From the NCBI RefSeq assembly GCF_938040765.1, contig NZ_CALIAA010000194.1, positions 1 through 12,489 of the forward strand: 12,489 nt of DNA, written 5' to 3'. Shown here in pieces: positions 1 to 6,985 of the stretch (its first letter is position 1; the number at the start of each line of letters is the position of its first letter). The notes under the pieces are model-generated. The model saw only the letters and a list, made by a program, of their open reading frames with translations, had not been told where the DNA came from and did not search any database. The stretch is from an uncultured Fretibacterium sp. GTDB taxonomy: Bacteria; Synergistota; Synergistia; Synergistales; Aminobacteriaceae. The position numbers were made by a program, and so were the translations under genes.

Positions 1-157
1 TTCCCGGGCGTTTCTCGCCTGTAATCTCACCCGGTTTGTAAACAACCCTAAATTATCCTACACATAAGTTTATCTCGAACACAAATTGTGGGTTTGACGC
101 TCCCCGCGGCCTGGGGTAGTGATATCATTGTTAGGATATCGATGGAGGTGTTGGGGA
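1..157. other. Non-coding leader upstream of the rpiB-upp fusion
   Basis: No convincing coding region lies here. The stretch is visibly more AT-rich than the genes that follow, especially about 36-90, which fits an intergenic regulatory region. A weak stem (CGGGCG 5-10 with CGCCTG 16-21, including one G-T pair) sits at the left edge but has no T-run after it, so I do not call it a terminator. Two GATATC palindromes (121-126 and 135-140) flank the probable transcription start. The gene to the left of the window is not visible. Confidence 0.6.
94..128 (+). promoter_or_regulatory. Candidate promoter for the first operon
   Basis: TTGACG at 94-99 matches five of six bases of the sigma-70 -35 consensus. 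Downstream, TGATATCAT at 120-128 reads as an extended -10 (TG, one base, then TATCAT, five of six to consensus). The gap between them is 23 bases, too long for a classical pair. Either the extended -10 works largely alone, or the -35 pairs with the poorer TAGTGA at 117-122 at 17-base spacing. Initiation would fall near 130-136, leaving about 20 bases of leader before the ribosome binding site at 144-148. This is read from sequence only. Confidence 0.4.
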
Positions 158-1252
158 ATGAACATTGCCGTTGGATGCGACCATGCCGGCTACGTCCTGA
201 AGCCCGTGGTGTTGGACTGTCTTGCGCGGAACCCGGAGGTCCGGCTGCTGGACTTCGGGACCCATTCGGAGGAGCGGGTGGACTATCCCGATATCGCGCT
301 CGAGGCGGCCAGGGCCGTCTCGGAGGGCAAGGCCGACTGCGGGGTGCTTCTCTGCGGGACGGGGATCGGCATGGCCATAGCGGCGAACAAGATAAAGGGC
401 ATACGGGCCGCGGCCTGCAACGACGTCGAGAGCGCGCGCATGGCGAGGGCCCACAACAACCTCAACGTGCTCACCCTGGGCGGGAGGGTCCTCGCCCCCG
501 GGCAGGTCCCCGGCATCCTGGATGCATGGCTGACGACCCCCTTCGAGGGAGGGCGTCACCTCGTGCGTATCAACAAGATCGCGGCGGCGGAGGCCGCGGA
601 CCTCTGCGCCGGGCTTCCCTCCGGCGGCCGCGTGGTCGTGTTCAATCACCCCCTTGTCCAGCACAAGGTGGGCATCATCCGAAGCAGGGACACCAGCGTC
701 AAGGAGTTCCGCGAGCTGCTGCAGGAGATCGCCGGGCTGATGGTCTACGAGATCACCCGCAACCTTCCCCTTACCGAGGTCCAGGTCGAGACGCCCCTGG
801 CGGTGACGAGGGCCCGGACTCTGGAGGGCAAGAAGCTGGCCATCGTCCCCGTCCTGAGGGCCGGTCTCGGCATGGTGGACGGCATCCTTCAGCTGGTCCC
901 CAACGCCAAGGTGGGGCATATCGGCCTCTACAGGGATCCCGAGACGCTGAACCCCGTGGAATACTACTGCAAGCTGCCGCAGGACATCGAGGAACGCGAG
1001 ATCTTCGTCCTCGACCCCATGCTGGCGACGGGGGGATCCGCCGCGGCGGCCATCTCCCTCGTGAAGCAGCGTGGCGGGCAGAAGGTGTCCCTGGTGTGCC
1101 TCATCGCCGCGCCCGAGGGGATCGAGCGCGTCCACAGGGAGCACCCGGAGGCCGATATCTTCATCGCGGCCCTGGACAGCCACCTGAACGACCACGGCTA
1201 TATCGTCCCCGGACTCGGCGACGCGGGGGATCGCCTGTACGGGACCAAGTAG
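158..1252 (+). CDS. RpiB-Upp fusion: ribose-5-phosphate isomerase B / uracil phosphoribosyltransferase
   Basis: A 364-residue cytoplasmic protein that joins two enzymes usually made separately. Residues 1 to about 146 are RpiB, interconverting ribulose- and ribose-5-phosphate: DHAG at 8-11, Cys66 in LLCGTGIG, His99, Arg133 and Arg137 all fall at the positions I recall for the E. coli catalytic and phosphate-binding residues. Residues about 158-364 are a full uracil phosphoribosyltransferase, making UMP from uracil and PRPP: VFNHPLVQHKVG near the domain start, the PRPP loop VLDPMLATGGS (283-293), and the uracil-binding C-terminus YIVPGLGDAGDRLYGTK (348-364). Only some ten residues link them. 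I chose the ATG at 158 over one at 119 because GGAGG at 144-148 is well placed and RpiB homologues begin with this MNIAVGCDHAG-type strand. Separate rpiB and upp genes are neighbours in Firmicutes such as Bacillus, with mnaA/wecB close by, so a fusion of formerly adjacent genes is plausible. Both domains look catalytically intact. Confidence 0.93.
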   Translation: MNIAVGCDHAGYVLKPVVLDCLARNPEVRLLDFGTHSEERVDYPDIALEAARAVSEGKADCGVLLCGTGIGMAIAANKIKGIRAAACNDVESARMARAHNNLNVLTLGGRVLAPGQVPGILDAWLTTPFEGGRHLVRINKIAAAEAADLCAGLPSGGRVVVFNHPLVQHKVGIIRSRDTSVKEFRELLQEIAGLMVYEITRNLPLTEVQVETPLAVTRARTLEGKKLAIVPVLRAGLGMVDGILQLVPNAKVGHIGLYRDPETLNPVEYYCKLPQDIEEREIFVLDPMLATGGSAAAAISLVKQRGGQKVSLVCLIAAPEGIERVHREHPEADIFIAALDSHLNDHGYIVPGLGDAGDRLYGTK

Positions 1253-1265
1253 GGGGCGGCCCTCC

Positions 1266-2150
1266 TTGATTGATGCCGGACTTTTTTTGCTGGGGCTCGG
1301 GGGCTTTTTCTGGGGGGGCCTGGCTACGCCGCTCTCCATCCGCTTGGCCCGCAGTTACCGGATTCTCGACCTGCCCGATGCCCGGAAGATCCACACGGGC
1401 CAGATGCCCCGCGGCGCCGGGCTGGTGCTCTGGACGGGGTATCTCCTGTGGGCGCTCTACGCGGTGGCGGAAGCGCCCTCCGTGCGTTTCACCGCGCTCG
1501 GGGCCACGATCGTCTTCCTCATCGGCTATATCGACGACATGCGCTCGCTGAGCCCGTTCCTGAGGCTGGGGCTCCATCTTCTGAGCTCGGCTCTGGCGGT
1601 CCTGCCGCTGGGGCTGCCCCCTCTGACGGCCTTTGCGTGCGCCGTCTGGATTGCGGGGGTCACGAGCGCCTATAATCTGATCGATGGGGTCAATGGGTTG
1701 TGCATCTCCCTTTTCATCGCCTCGTCGGCGGGGCTGGCCTTTCTGGGGGCCGCCCCCGTGGGGGTGGTCATGGCGGCGGCGGCGCTGGGGGTCCTGTGCT
1801 GGAACTTCCCCTGTGCCCGGACCTTTCTGGGGGATGGGGGCAGCACCCTGCTGGGCTATCTTTTCTCCGCCCATTTTCTGACCGCCGCGGCTCCGACGCT
1901 TCGGGGAATCGGACTGAACGAGCTGGTCCTGCTGCTCCTGCTGTTCGGCGGGATGCCCGTTCTGGACACGATGATCGCCTTCAGCCGGCGCATCCTGATG
2001 GGCCGGTCCCCGTTCTATCCCGACAAGGGACATCTGCACCACCGTCTGATGGGGCTTACGGGATCTCCCCTCTGGGCCGTCGTCTGCCTGGTGCTGATGC
2101 AGTCGGCGTCCCTGGCGGGCGGGCTTATGGTCTACGCGCGCCTCTCCTGA
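1266..2150 (+). CDS. wecA: WecA/TagO-type polyprenyl-phosphate HexNAc-1-phosphate transferase
   Basis: An integral membrane enzyme of the MraY/WecA superfamily (glycosyltransferase family 4), expected to move a sugar-1-phosphate, probably GlcNAc-1-P from UDP-GlcNAc, onto undecaprenyl phosphate and so begin a surface glycan. The 294 residues contain about nine or ten hydrophobic segments. Motifs appear in order: Asp90-Asp91 (GYIDDMRSLSP), NLIDGVNGL (137-145), FLGDGGS (187-193) and the loop PDKGHLHHRL (252-261), typical of WecA/TagO rather than MraY. Two oddities: the family's DGxDG reads DGVNG, so Asn143 replaces the second aspartate, and the protein is shorter than WecA or TagO (about 350-370 residues). 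Translation probably begins at TTG 1266, the only start in this frame near a G-rich stretch (AGGGGG about 1251-1256), 13 bases after the upp stop. The next gene, wecB, supports a role in ManNAc-containing or related polysaccharide. The sugar specificity is inferred. Confidence 0.85.
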   Translation: MIDAGLFLLGLGGFFWGGLATPLSIRLARSYRILDLPDARKIHTGQMPRGAGLVLWTGYLLWALYAVAEAPSVRFTALGATIVFLIGYIDDMRSLSPFLRLGLHLLSSALAVLPLGLPPLTAFACAVWIAGVTSAYNLIDGVNGLCISLFIASSAGLAFLGAAPVGVVMAAAALGVLCWNFPCARTFLGDGGSTLLGYLFSAHFLTAAAPTLRGIGLNELVLLLLLFGGMPVLDTMIAFSRRILMGRSPFYPDKGHLHHRLMGLTGSPLWAVVCLVLMQSASLAGGLMVYARLS

Positions 2151-2232
2151 CGACTTCCCGTGGAGGACATGGATTGGAAGAGATGAACTGGAGGACATGG
2201 ACAACGGCGAACGAAGGAGGCGGGGGCGCTTC

Positions 2233-3360
2233 ATGCATAGGATAGCCTGTGTCGTCGGGACCCGGCCGGAGGCCATCAAGATGGCGCCGCTCGTGCGGCT
2301 GCTGAAGGAGGACGGGCGCTTTGCGGTGACGGTCCTGGCCAGCGGGCAGCACTCCGACATGCTGCAGCAGGCTCTGGCCCATTTCCGAATCGCGGCGGAC
2401 GTCAACCTGAACGTCATGAGGGAACGCCAGACCCTCGATCACGTGACCTCGGCCGTTCTGCTGGGGGTCGGCGCCTTCCTGGACGGGAGTCCGCAGGACA
2501 TGCTGCTGGTGCACGGGGACACGACGACGACGCTTGGGGCCGCCATGGCGGGCTTCTACCGCGGCGTCCCGGTCGGGCATGTCGAGGCGGGGCTGCGCAG
2601 TCACAACATGGCCCTTCCCTTTCCGGAGGAGGCCAATCGGGTGCTCGCCGACCGGCTGGCCTCCCTTTTCTTCGCGCCGACCCCGGGGGATGCGGAGAAC
2701 CTGAGGCGCGAGGGAGCGCCTGAGGAACGAATCTTCGTGACGGGCAATACCGTCATCGATGCGCTCCTTTGGACGCTCGGGAACCTCGGCCGGGCGGAGG
2801 TCCTGGACGGGGTCCCCGAGGACGGTCCCCTCGTATTGATGACGGCGCATCGAAGGGAATCGTGGGGGGAGCCCCTGGCCCGCATATGCAGGGGAGTGGC
2901 CGCCCTCGTCGAGGCGCATCCCGAGGTGCGGGTGCTGGTGCCCCTCCACAAGAACCCGGCCGTCCGCGAGGTCGTCCGCAGGGAGCTTGGAGGCTTTCCC
3001 CGGGTGATCCTCACGGAGCCCCTGTCGTATCCCGACTTCGTCTCGGTCATGAACCGGAGCCTCTTCATCGTGAGCGATAGCGGAGGGATCCAGGAGGAGG
3101 CCTCGGCGCTCCGAAAGCCCGTGTTGATCCTTCGGGACCTCTCGGAGCGTCCCGAGGCCATCGCCTCGGGGACGGGGGTCCTCGTGGGGACGGACCCGGA
3201 GGCCATCCTCAGGGAGTCGCTGCGCCTTCTGGAGGACCCGGACTATCGGGGAACGTTTTTGAAGCGGGGGATGCCCTTCGGCGACGGCAGGGCATCCGAG
3301 AGGATCCGGGATATCCTCCTGGACTATCTGGACAGCCTTGCAGGAGGGATCGGCGGATGA
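2233..3360 (+). CDS. wecB: UDP-N-acetylglucosamine 2-epimerase (non-hydrolysing)
   Basis: A cytoplasmic enzyme interconverting UDP-GlcNAc and UDP-ManNAc, the precursor for ManNAc-type residues in surface glycans. The 375 residues match the usual length (376 in E. coli). Visible motifs: VVGTRPEAIKMAPL near the N-terminus, VHGDTTTTL with Asp96, GHVEAGLRS with Glu118, PFPEEANR with Glu132-Glu133, TAHRRESWG, PLHKNP, and SDSGGIQEEA followed by RPEAI, the UDP-binding end of this GT-B-fold family. These acidic residues sit one position from the E. coli catalytic set as I remember it. I chose ATG 2233 because AAGGAGG lies at 2214-2220 and the conserved strand begins right after it; an upstream ATG at 2197 has its GGAGG only two bases away and adds twelve arginine-rich residues with no family counterpart. 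The gene follows wecA and overlaps murA by four bases (ATGA), so the three probably form one transcript. All three use UDP-GlcNAc. Confidence 0.92.
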   Translation: MHRIACVVGTRPEAIKMAPLVRLLKEDGRFAVTVLASGQHSDMLQQALAHFRIAADVNLNVMRERQTLDHVTSAVLLGVGAFLDGSPQDMLLVHGDTTTTLGAAMAGFYRGVPVGHVEAGLRSHNMALPFPEEANRVLADRLASLFFAPTPGDAENLRREGAPEERIFVTGNTVIDALLWTLGNLGRAEVLDGVPEDGPLVLMTAHRRESWGEPLARICRGVAALVEAHPEVRVLVPLHKNPAVREVVRRELGGFPRVILTEPLSYPDFVSVMNRSLFIVSDSGGIQEEASALRKPVLILRDLSERPEAIASGTGVLVGTDPEAILRESLRLLEDPDYRGTFLKRGMPFGDGRASERIRDILLDYLDSLAGGIGG

Positions 3361-4622
3361 ACGTCATGAGGATACAGGGGGGGATCCCTCTCAGGGGGAC
3401 CGTCCGGACCCAGGGGGCGAAAAACGCGGCTCTGCCCGTCATGGCGGCCTGCCTTCTCCTGAAGGGAGGGACGCTTGCGCTCGACAACGTCCCGGACCTC
3501 TGCGACGTGAGCACGATGATGGAACTGCTCGGGGCCCTTGGCGTGGAGGTCTCGAGGGAGGAGGACCGCGTGCTGCTGAACGTCCCCGAGGACATCGCCT
3601 GGGAGGCCCCGGAGCACCTGGTGCGCAAGATGAGGGCCTCCTCGCTGGCGCTTGGCCCCCTGCTGGCCCGCGGCGGCCGGGCGGCCCTGCCCCTGCCGGG
3701 CGGGTGTTCCATCGGCAGCCGCCCCATAGACCTGCACCTGAAGGGGCTCGTGCAAATGGGGGCGAAGATAGAGATCCGCAACGGCGTGGTGCACGCGGCG
3801 GCGGATCGGCTGCGGGGCCGGAGAATCTACCTCGACTTCCCCTCGGTGGGGGCGACGGAGAACCTGATGATGGCCGCGGCACTGGCCCGCGGCGAGACGA
3901 TCATCGAGAATACGGCCCGTGAGCCTGAGATCGAGAACCTCGCCGCGGTGCTGAGGACCATGGGGGTCCCCATCGAGATGGAGGGGACGGGGTGCGTCCG
4001 CATCAAGGGGGTCGACGAGGTGCAGCCGGGACGCGAACGGGTGATCCCCGACCGCATCGAAGCCTGCACCTACATCCTGGCGGGCGTCATGACCGGCGGG
4101 GAGATCACCGTGTGCGACGTCGTTCCCGCGCACATCGACGCCCTGCTCGCCAAGCTGGAGGAGGCCGGGGCGAGGTTTTCCGTCAGAAAGGGGGAGGTGA
4201 CCGTCTTCCCCGTCGAACGCCTGCAGTCCGTCTCCCTGAAGACGATGCCCTATCCCGGCTTCCCCACGGACCTCCAGCCTCAGATGACGGCGGCCCTGGC
4301 CCTTGCGGGCGGCGTCAGCATGGTGGAGGAGAGCGTCTTTCAGGCCCGCTTCCTCTACGCCGAGGAGCTCAATCGGATGGGGGCCGACATCCGCATCAAG
4401 GGGGACACGGCCATCATCAACGGGGTGAGGAGGCTGGACGGGGCGTCCGTGAGGGCGACGGACCTGCGCGCGGGGGCCGCGCTGATCCTCGCCGGGCTCT
4501 CCGCCTCCGGGGAGACGCGCATCGAGGACATGGTGCACGTCTGGCGCGGATACGAGGCCATCGACCGCAAGCTTCGCGGCCTGGGGGCCTCGGTGTCCCT
4601 CGAGGAGGGGGCCGAACGATGA
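3357..4622 (+). CDS. murA: UDP-N-acetylglucosamine 1-carboxyvinyltransferase
   Basis: MurA transfers enolpyruvate from phosphoenolpyruvate to UDP-GlcNAc, the first committed cytoplasmic step of peptidoglycan synthesis. At 421 residues it is full length (419 in E. coli). It has the two-domain EPSP-synthase-like fold signatures: QGAKNAALPV with Lys22-Asn23, RKMRAS with Arg93, the catalytic loop LPGGCSIGSRPIDLH with Cys117 and Arg122, and YPGFPTDLQPQ carrying the conserved aspartate of the second domain. Because the loop holds cysteine rather than aspartate, the enzyme should be of the fosfomycin-alkylatable type (known family property, inferred here). The ATG lies within the wecB stop (ATGA at 3357-3360), with a G-rich ribosome site GGAGGG about 3342-3347, and the 3' end overlaps the next gene the same way. 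This arrangement suggests translational coupling. Nothing looks damaged. Confidence 0.96.
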   Translation: MNVMRIQGGIPLRGTVRTQGAKNAALPVMAACLLLKGGTLALDNVPDLCDVSTMMELLGALGVEVSREEDRVLLNVPEDIAWEAPEHLVRKMRASSLALGPLLARGGRAALPLPGGCSIGSRPIDLHLKGLVQMGAKIEIRNGVVHAAADRLRGRRIYLDFPSVGATENLMMAAALARGETIIENTAREPEIENLAAVLRTMGVPIEMEGTGCVRIKGVDEVQPGRERVIPDRIEACTYILAGVMTGGEITVCDVVPAHIDALLAKLEEAGARFSVRKGEVTVFPVERLQSVSLKTMPYPGFPTDLQPQMTAALALAGGVSMVEESVFQARFLYAEELNRMGADIRIKGDTAIINGVRRLDGASVRATDLRAGAALILAGLSASGETRIEDMVHVWRGYEAIDRKLRGLGASVSLEEGAER

Positions 4623-5596
4623 CGAAGCCGAGGACCGAGGCGGGGGAGGCCCTGCGGGATGTCGTACCGAACGTCGCCGAGGGACTGCCCCCCCAGGTGA
4701 AGATCTCCGAGGAGAAGTTCCCTGAGGAGAAGCTCCCTGAAGAAAAGCTCCACGAGGAAAGGACCCCGGTGCGGAAGCCCGACCTCTCCACGATCGAGGT
4801 GTACGCGTTCGTCGGGCCGGCGGGGACCGGCAAGAGCCAGAGGGCCTCGCAGGTGGCGCGCCAGCACGGCATCGACCTGATCGTCGACGACGGCCTGGTC
4901 GTGTCCCGGGGGCGCATCATGGCGGGCCGGAGCGCCAAGTCGGAGGGCAACATGGTTCGGGCCATCCGGCGCGCGCTCTTCGAGTACCCCGCCCACCGCG
5001 AGGAGGTGGTGGGCTTCCTCGAGGGACGCGCTCCCTGCAGGCTGATGCTCCTCGCCACCTCCGAGGGGATGATGCGGAAGATCGTCGCGAAGCTGGGCCT
5101 GAACGACCCCGTCAAGATCATCGGCATCACCGACGTGGCGACGCGGGAGGAGATCGACAACGCGCTTCGGGAACGGCGCGAGAAGAGGCAGCACGTCGTC
5201 CCCGTCGCCCGCACCCAGATTCAGCGCAACTTCGCCGGAAAACTGGTGAGCCAGCTCAAGGACCTCTTCAAGAGCAAGGACAGGGACGACGGGCGCACCA
5301 TCGTCAAGCCTCCCTTCAGTTTCGACGGGCACGTGACGATCGGCAGGGAGGCCATCCTGGAGATGTGCCGGCGCCTCGTCGTGATCGGAGAGCACGTCCG
5401 CAAGGTACACGAGATCGAGCTGGAGACCGACGACGACAGCCTCGAGGTGAACCTGGAGATCGACCTCAGGCTGGGGAACCGAAGCGCCCTGCTCATCGCC
5501 CGCCTCCTGCAGAAGAAGATCAGCGTCGGGCTGAGCTACTTTACGGGGATGGACGTCAGAAAGGTCAACGTCAGGATCCATGAAATCGAACTCTAG
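4619..5596 (+). CDS. P-loop protein with C-terminal Asp23/Gls24-like domain, function unknown
   Basis: A 325-residue protein with no assigned function. Residues 1-55 are a charged, probably disordered tail containing four near-identical five-residue repeats (30-49). A P-loop domain follows: the Walker A motif GPAGTGKS at 66-73 after the strand VYAFV, then IDLIVDDGLVV, which may supply acidic metal-coordinating residues, and a segment ending near residue 205 rich in basic residues. Residues about 223-325 resemble the Asp23/Gls24 (DUF322/YloU) fold: PPFSFDGHVTIGREAI, EIELETDDDSLEVNLEIDL, and a final VRKVNVRIHEIEL strand. From memory, clostridial proteins share this P-loop plus Asp23 architecture and are usually named only as envelope stress response proteins. 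The start overlaps the murA stop (ATGA at 4619-4622). No signal peptide or membrane segment is visible. A nucleotide-dependent role connected to the envelope is inference from domain and neighbours; kinase or nucleotide-sensor activity are alternatives. Confidence 0.8.
   Translation: MTKPRTEAGEALRDVVPNVAEGLPPQVKISEEKFPEEKLPEEKLHEERTPVRKPDLSTIEVYAFVGPAGTGKSQRASQVARQHGIDLIVDDGLVVSRGRIMAGRSAKSEGNMVRAIRRALFEYPAHREEVVGFLEGRAPCRLMLLATSEGMMRKIVAKLGLNDPVKIIGITDVATREEIDNALRERREKRQHVVPVARTQIQRNFAGKLVSQLKDLFKSKDRDDGRTIVKPPFSFDGHVTIGREAILEMCRRLVVIGEHVRKVHEIELETDDDSLEVNLEIDLRLGNRSALLIARLLQKKISVGLSYFTGMDVRKVNVRIHEIEL
4706..4765 (+). repeat. 15-bp tandem repeat, four copies, inside the P-loop/Asp23 gene
   Basis: Four consecutive 15-base units encode SEEKF, PEEKL, PEEKL and HEERT (residues 30-49). 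Units two and three are the closest at DNA level (CCTGAGGAGAAGCTC and CCTGAAGAAAAGCTC), and units one and four are more diverged. The unit length keeps the reading frame, so copy number changes would lengthen or shorten the charged tail without destroying the protein. The encoded stretch is acidic/basic alternating and could form an extended helix or flexible linker. Confidence 0.85.
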
Positions 5597-5615
5597 CTCG
5601 GAGGAAAGGGATCGG

Positions 5616-6272
5616 ATGGGCGCGGACGGGATGGGGGCCGCGCGGAACGCCCCCGAGGACCGGCGGGCGGCGGCCTGGGACGAGCTGAGGGCCCGGGTCG
5701 AGACGTGCGACCGCTGCGGGCTCTGCGGGACCCGTACGCGTACGGTCTTCGGCCAGGGGACGGCGCGGACGCCGCTCGTCTTCGTCGGGGAGGGGCCCGG
5801 GGCCGACGAGGACCGGGAGGGGCTGGCCTTCGTGGGAAGGGCCGGTCAGCTCCTCACCCAGATCCTCACTGCGGCGGGGATAGACCGGGAGTCGGTCTTC
5901 ATCACCAACGTGGTGAAGTGCCGTCCTCCGAACAACCGCGTGCCCACCCAGGAGGAGATGATGCGGTGCGGGGATTTTCTGGAGGCGCAGCTCCTCCTGA
6001 TCCGGCCGCGCATCCTCGTGTGCCTCGGCAATACGCCGATGCGCTGGATACTCAAGACCTCCGAGGGGATAACCGCCCTGCGCGGGCGCTGGTTCGAATG
6101 GCGGGGGATCGAGGTCATGCCCATGTTCCACCCCAGCTACCTTCTGCGCAACGACTCTCGGCAGAAGGGCAGCCCGAAGGACCTCACGTGGCAGGACGTC
6201 CAGAAGCTGAAGGCCCGCCTGGACGAGATAAGGCTGGACGAGACAAGGAAGGAGAACGCCGAGCAACCATGA
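5616..6272 (+). CDS. Type-4 (iron-sulfur) uracil-DNA glycosylase
   Basis: A DNA repair enzyme that removes uracil from DNA, beginning base excision repair. The 218 residues match the family 4 pattern. Four cysteines, Cys31 and Cys34 (CDRC), Cys102 (VVKCRPPNNR) and Cys118 (MMRCGDF), are spaced as in the [4Fe-4S] cluster of thermophile-type enzymes. Motif A is GEGPGADEDREGLAFVGRAG starting at residue 58, and the DNA-intercalating motif is FHPSYLLR with His172-Pro173-Ser174. I chose ATG 5616 because GGAGGAAAGG at 5600-5609 lies just ahead, while an ATG at 5580 would overlap the previous gene by 17 bases with a poor ribosome site. Residues before the first cysteine are unusually alanine/arginine-rich and probably not conserved. 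The 3' end overlaps uppS by four bases, so a DNA repair gene sits inside an envelope operon. That position may simply be co-transcription. Family assignment is secure; no other role is suggested by the sequence. Confidence 0.92.
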   Translation: MGADGMGAARNAPEDRRAAAWDELRARVETCDRCGLCGTRTRTVFGQGTARTPLVFVGEGPGADEDREGLAFVGRAGQLLTQILTAAGIDRESVFITNVVKCRPPNNRVPTQEEMMRCGDFLEAQLLLIRPRILVCLGNTPMRWILKTSEGITALRGRWFEWRGIEVMPMFHPSYLLRNDSRQKGSPKDLTWQDVQKLKARLDEIRLDETRKENAEQP

Positions 6273-6985
6273 AGACGGAGTCGAAGTCGGCGCCGAAGAC
6301 GGTGCCCGATCATCTGGCAATCATCCTCGACGGAAACGGAAGGTGGGCCAAGCGGAGGGGGCTGCCCCGCCTCATGGGGCACCGTGCCGGCCTGAGGAAA
6401 CTCGAGGAGATGGTCCGCCTCGTAAAGCGCCGGGGAATCCGCTATTTCTCGGTCTACGCTTTCTCGACCGAGAACTGGAACCGGCCGAAGATGGAGGTCG
6501 ACGGCCTGATGAGCCTCTTCCGCTACTACATCCGCCGCAAGGTCGACGCGATCAGGGCGGAGGGCGGGCGCATCCGTTTCGCGGGGCGGCGCGACAACAT
6601 TCCCGCGGACCTTCTGGAGATGATGCGCTGGGCCGAGGAGCGCACCAGGGAGGAGACGACGATCGACTTCATCCTGTGCCTGAACTACGGCGGACGCGCC
6701 GAGGTGCTGGACGCGGTCAATGCGCTCGTGGCGAGCGGCCACTCCGGCCCCGTCACGGAGGCCGACCTGCGGCGCTTCTTCTACCTGCCGGACGTCCCGG
6801 ACCCGGACCTGATCGTCCGGACGAGCGGCGAGCTTCGCCTCAGCAACTTCTGGCTGTGGGAGGCGGCCTACAGCGAGTTCTACTTCACGGACATCCACTG
6901 GCCCGATTTCGACGAGGCCGCCCTCGACGCGGCCCTTGGGAATTACGCCGGGCGGGAGAGGCGCTATGGCGGGCTCAAATCCTAG
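6269..6985 (+). CDS. uppS: Undecaprenyl diphosphate synthase (cis-prenyltransferase)
   Basis: UppS adds isopentenyl diphosphate units in cis to farnesyl diphosphate, making the C55 lipid that becomes the carrier for peptidoglycan and surface glycans. The 238 residues cover the whole family: HLAIILDGNGRWAKRRG with catalytic Asp21, MGHRAG, VYAFSTENWNRP, and the C-terminal run DLIVRTSGELRLSNFWLW followed by an AYSEFYFTDIHWPDF-type segment, which carries the arginine/serine/glutamate residues for IPP binding. The initial IMDGN typical of the family reads ILDGN, a mild change. The start codon lies in the udg stop (ATGA, 6269-6272). AAGGAG at 6249-6254 is somewhat far, so coupling to upstream translation is likely. 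The product would be used by the WecA encoded earlier in the window and by MraY elsewhere. The end overlaps cdsA by 20 bases. Confidence 0.95.
   Translation: MKTESKSAPKTVPDHLAIILDGNGRWAKRRGLPRLMGHRAGLRKLEEMVRLVKRRGIRYFSVYAFSTENWNRPKMEVDGLMSLFRYYIRRKVDAIRAEGGRIRFAGRRDNIPADLLEMMRWAEERTREETTIDFILCLNYGGRAEVLDAVNALVASGHSGPVTEADLRRFFYLPDVPDPDLIVRTSGELRLSNFWLWEAAYSEFYFTDIHWPDFDEAALDAALGNYAGRERRYGGLKS

Noticed and set aside
119..157. Upstream ATG extending the RpiB-Upp protein by 13 residues
   Set aside because: No ribosome site ahead of it, the extra residues have no RpiB counterpart, and it overlaps the candidate -10 region.
131..1339. Long antisense reading frame opposite rpiB-upp (and similar long antisense frames across the window)
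   Set aside because: High GC opens long frames in the complementary strand; the translations are arginine/proline/glycine-rich, have no recognisable domains and mirror well-supported genes.
2169..2186. Five-codon reading frame with an upstream GGAGG before wecB
   Set aside because: The GGAGG lies only two bases from the ATG and the frame is too short to support; kept only as part of the direct-repeat observation.
5580..5615. Earlier ATG for the uracil-DNA glycosylase
   Set aside because: It overlaps the previous gene with poor ribosome spacing, while ATG 5616 follows GGAGGAAAGG at good distance.
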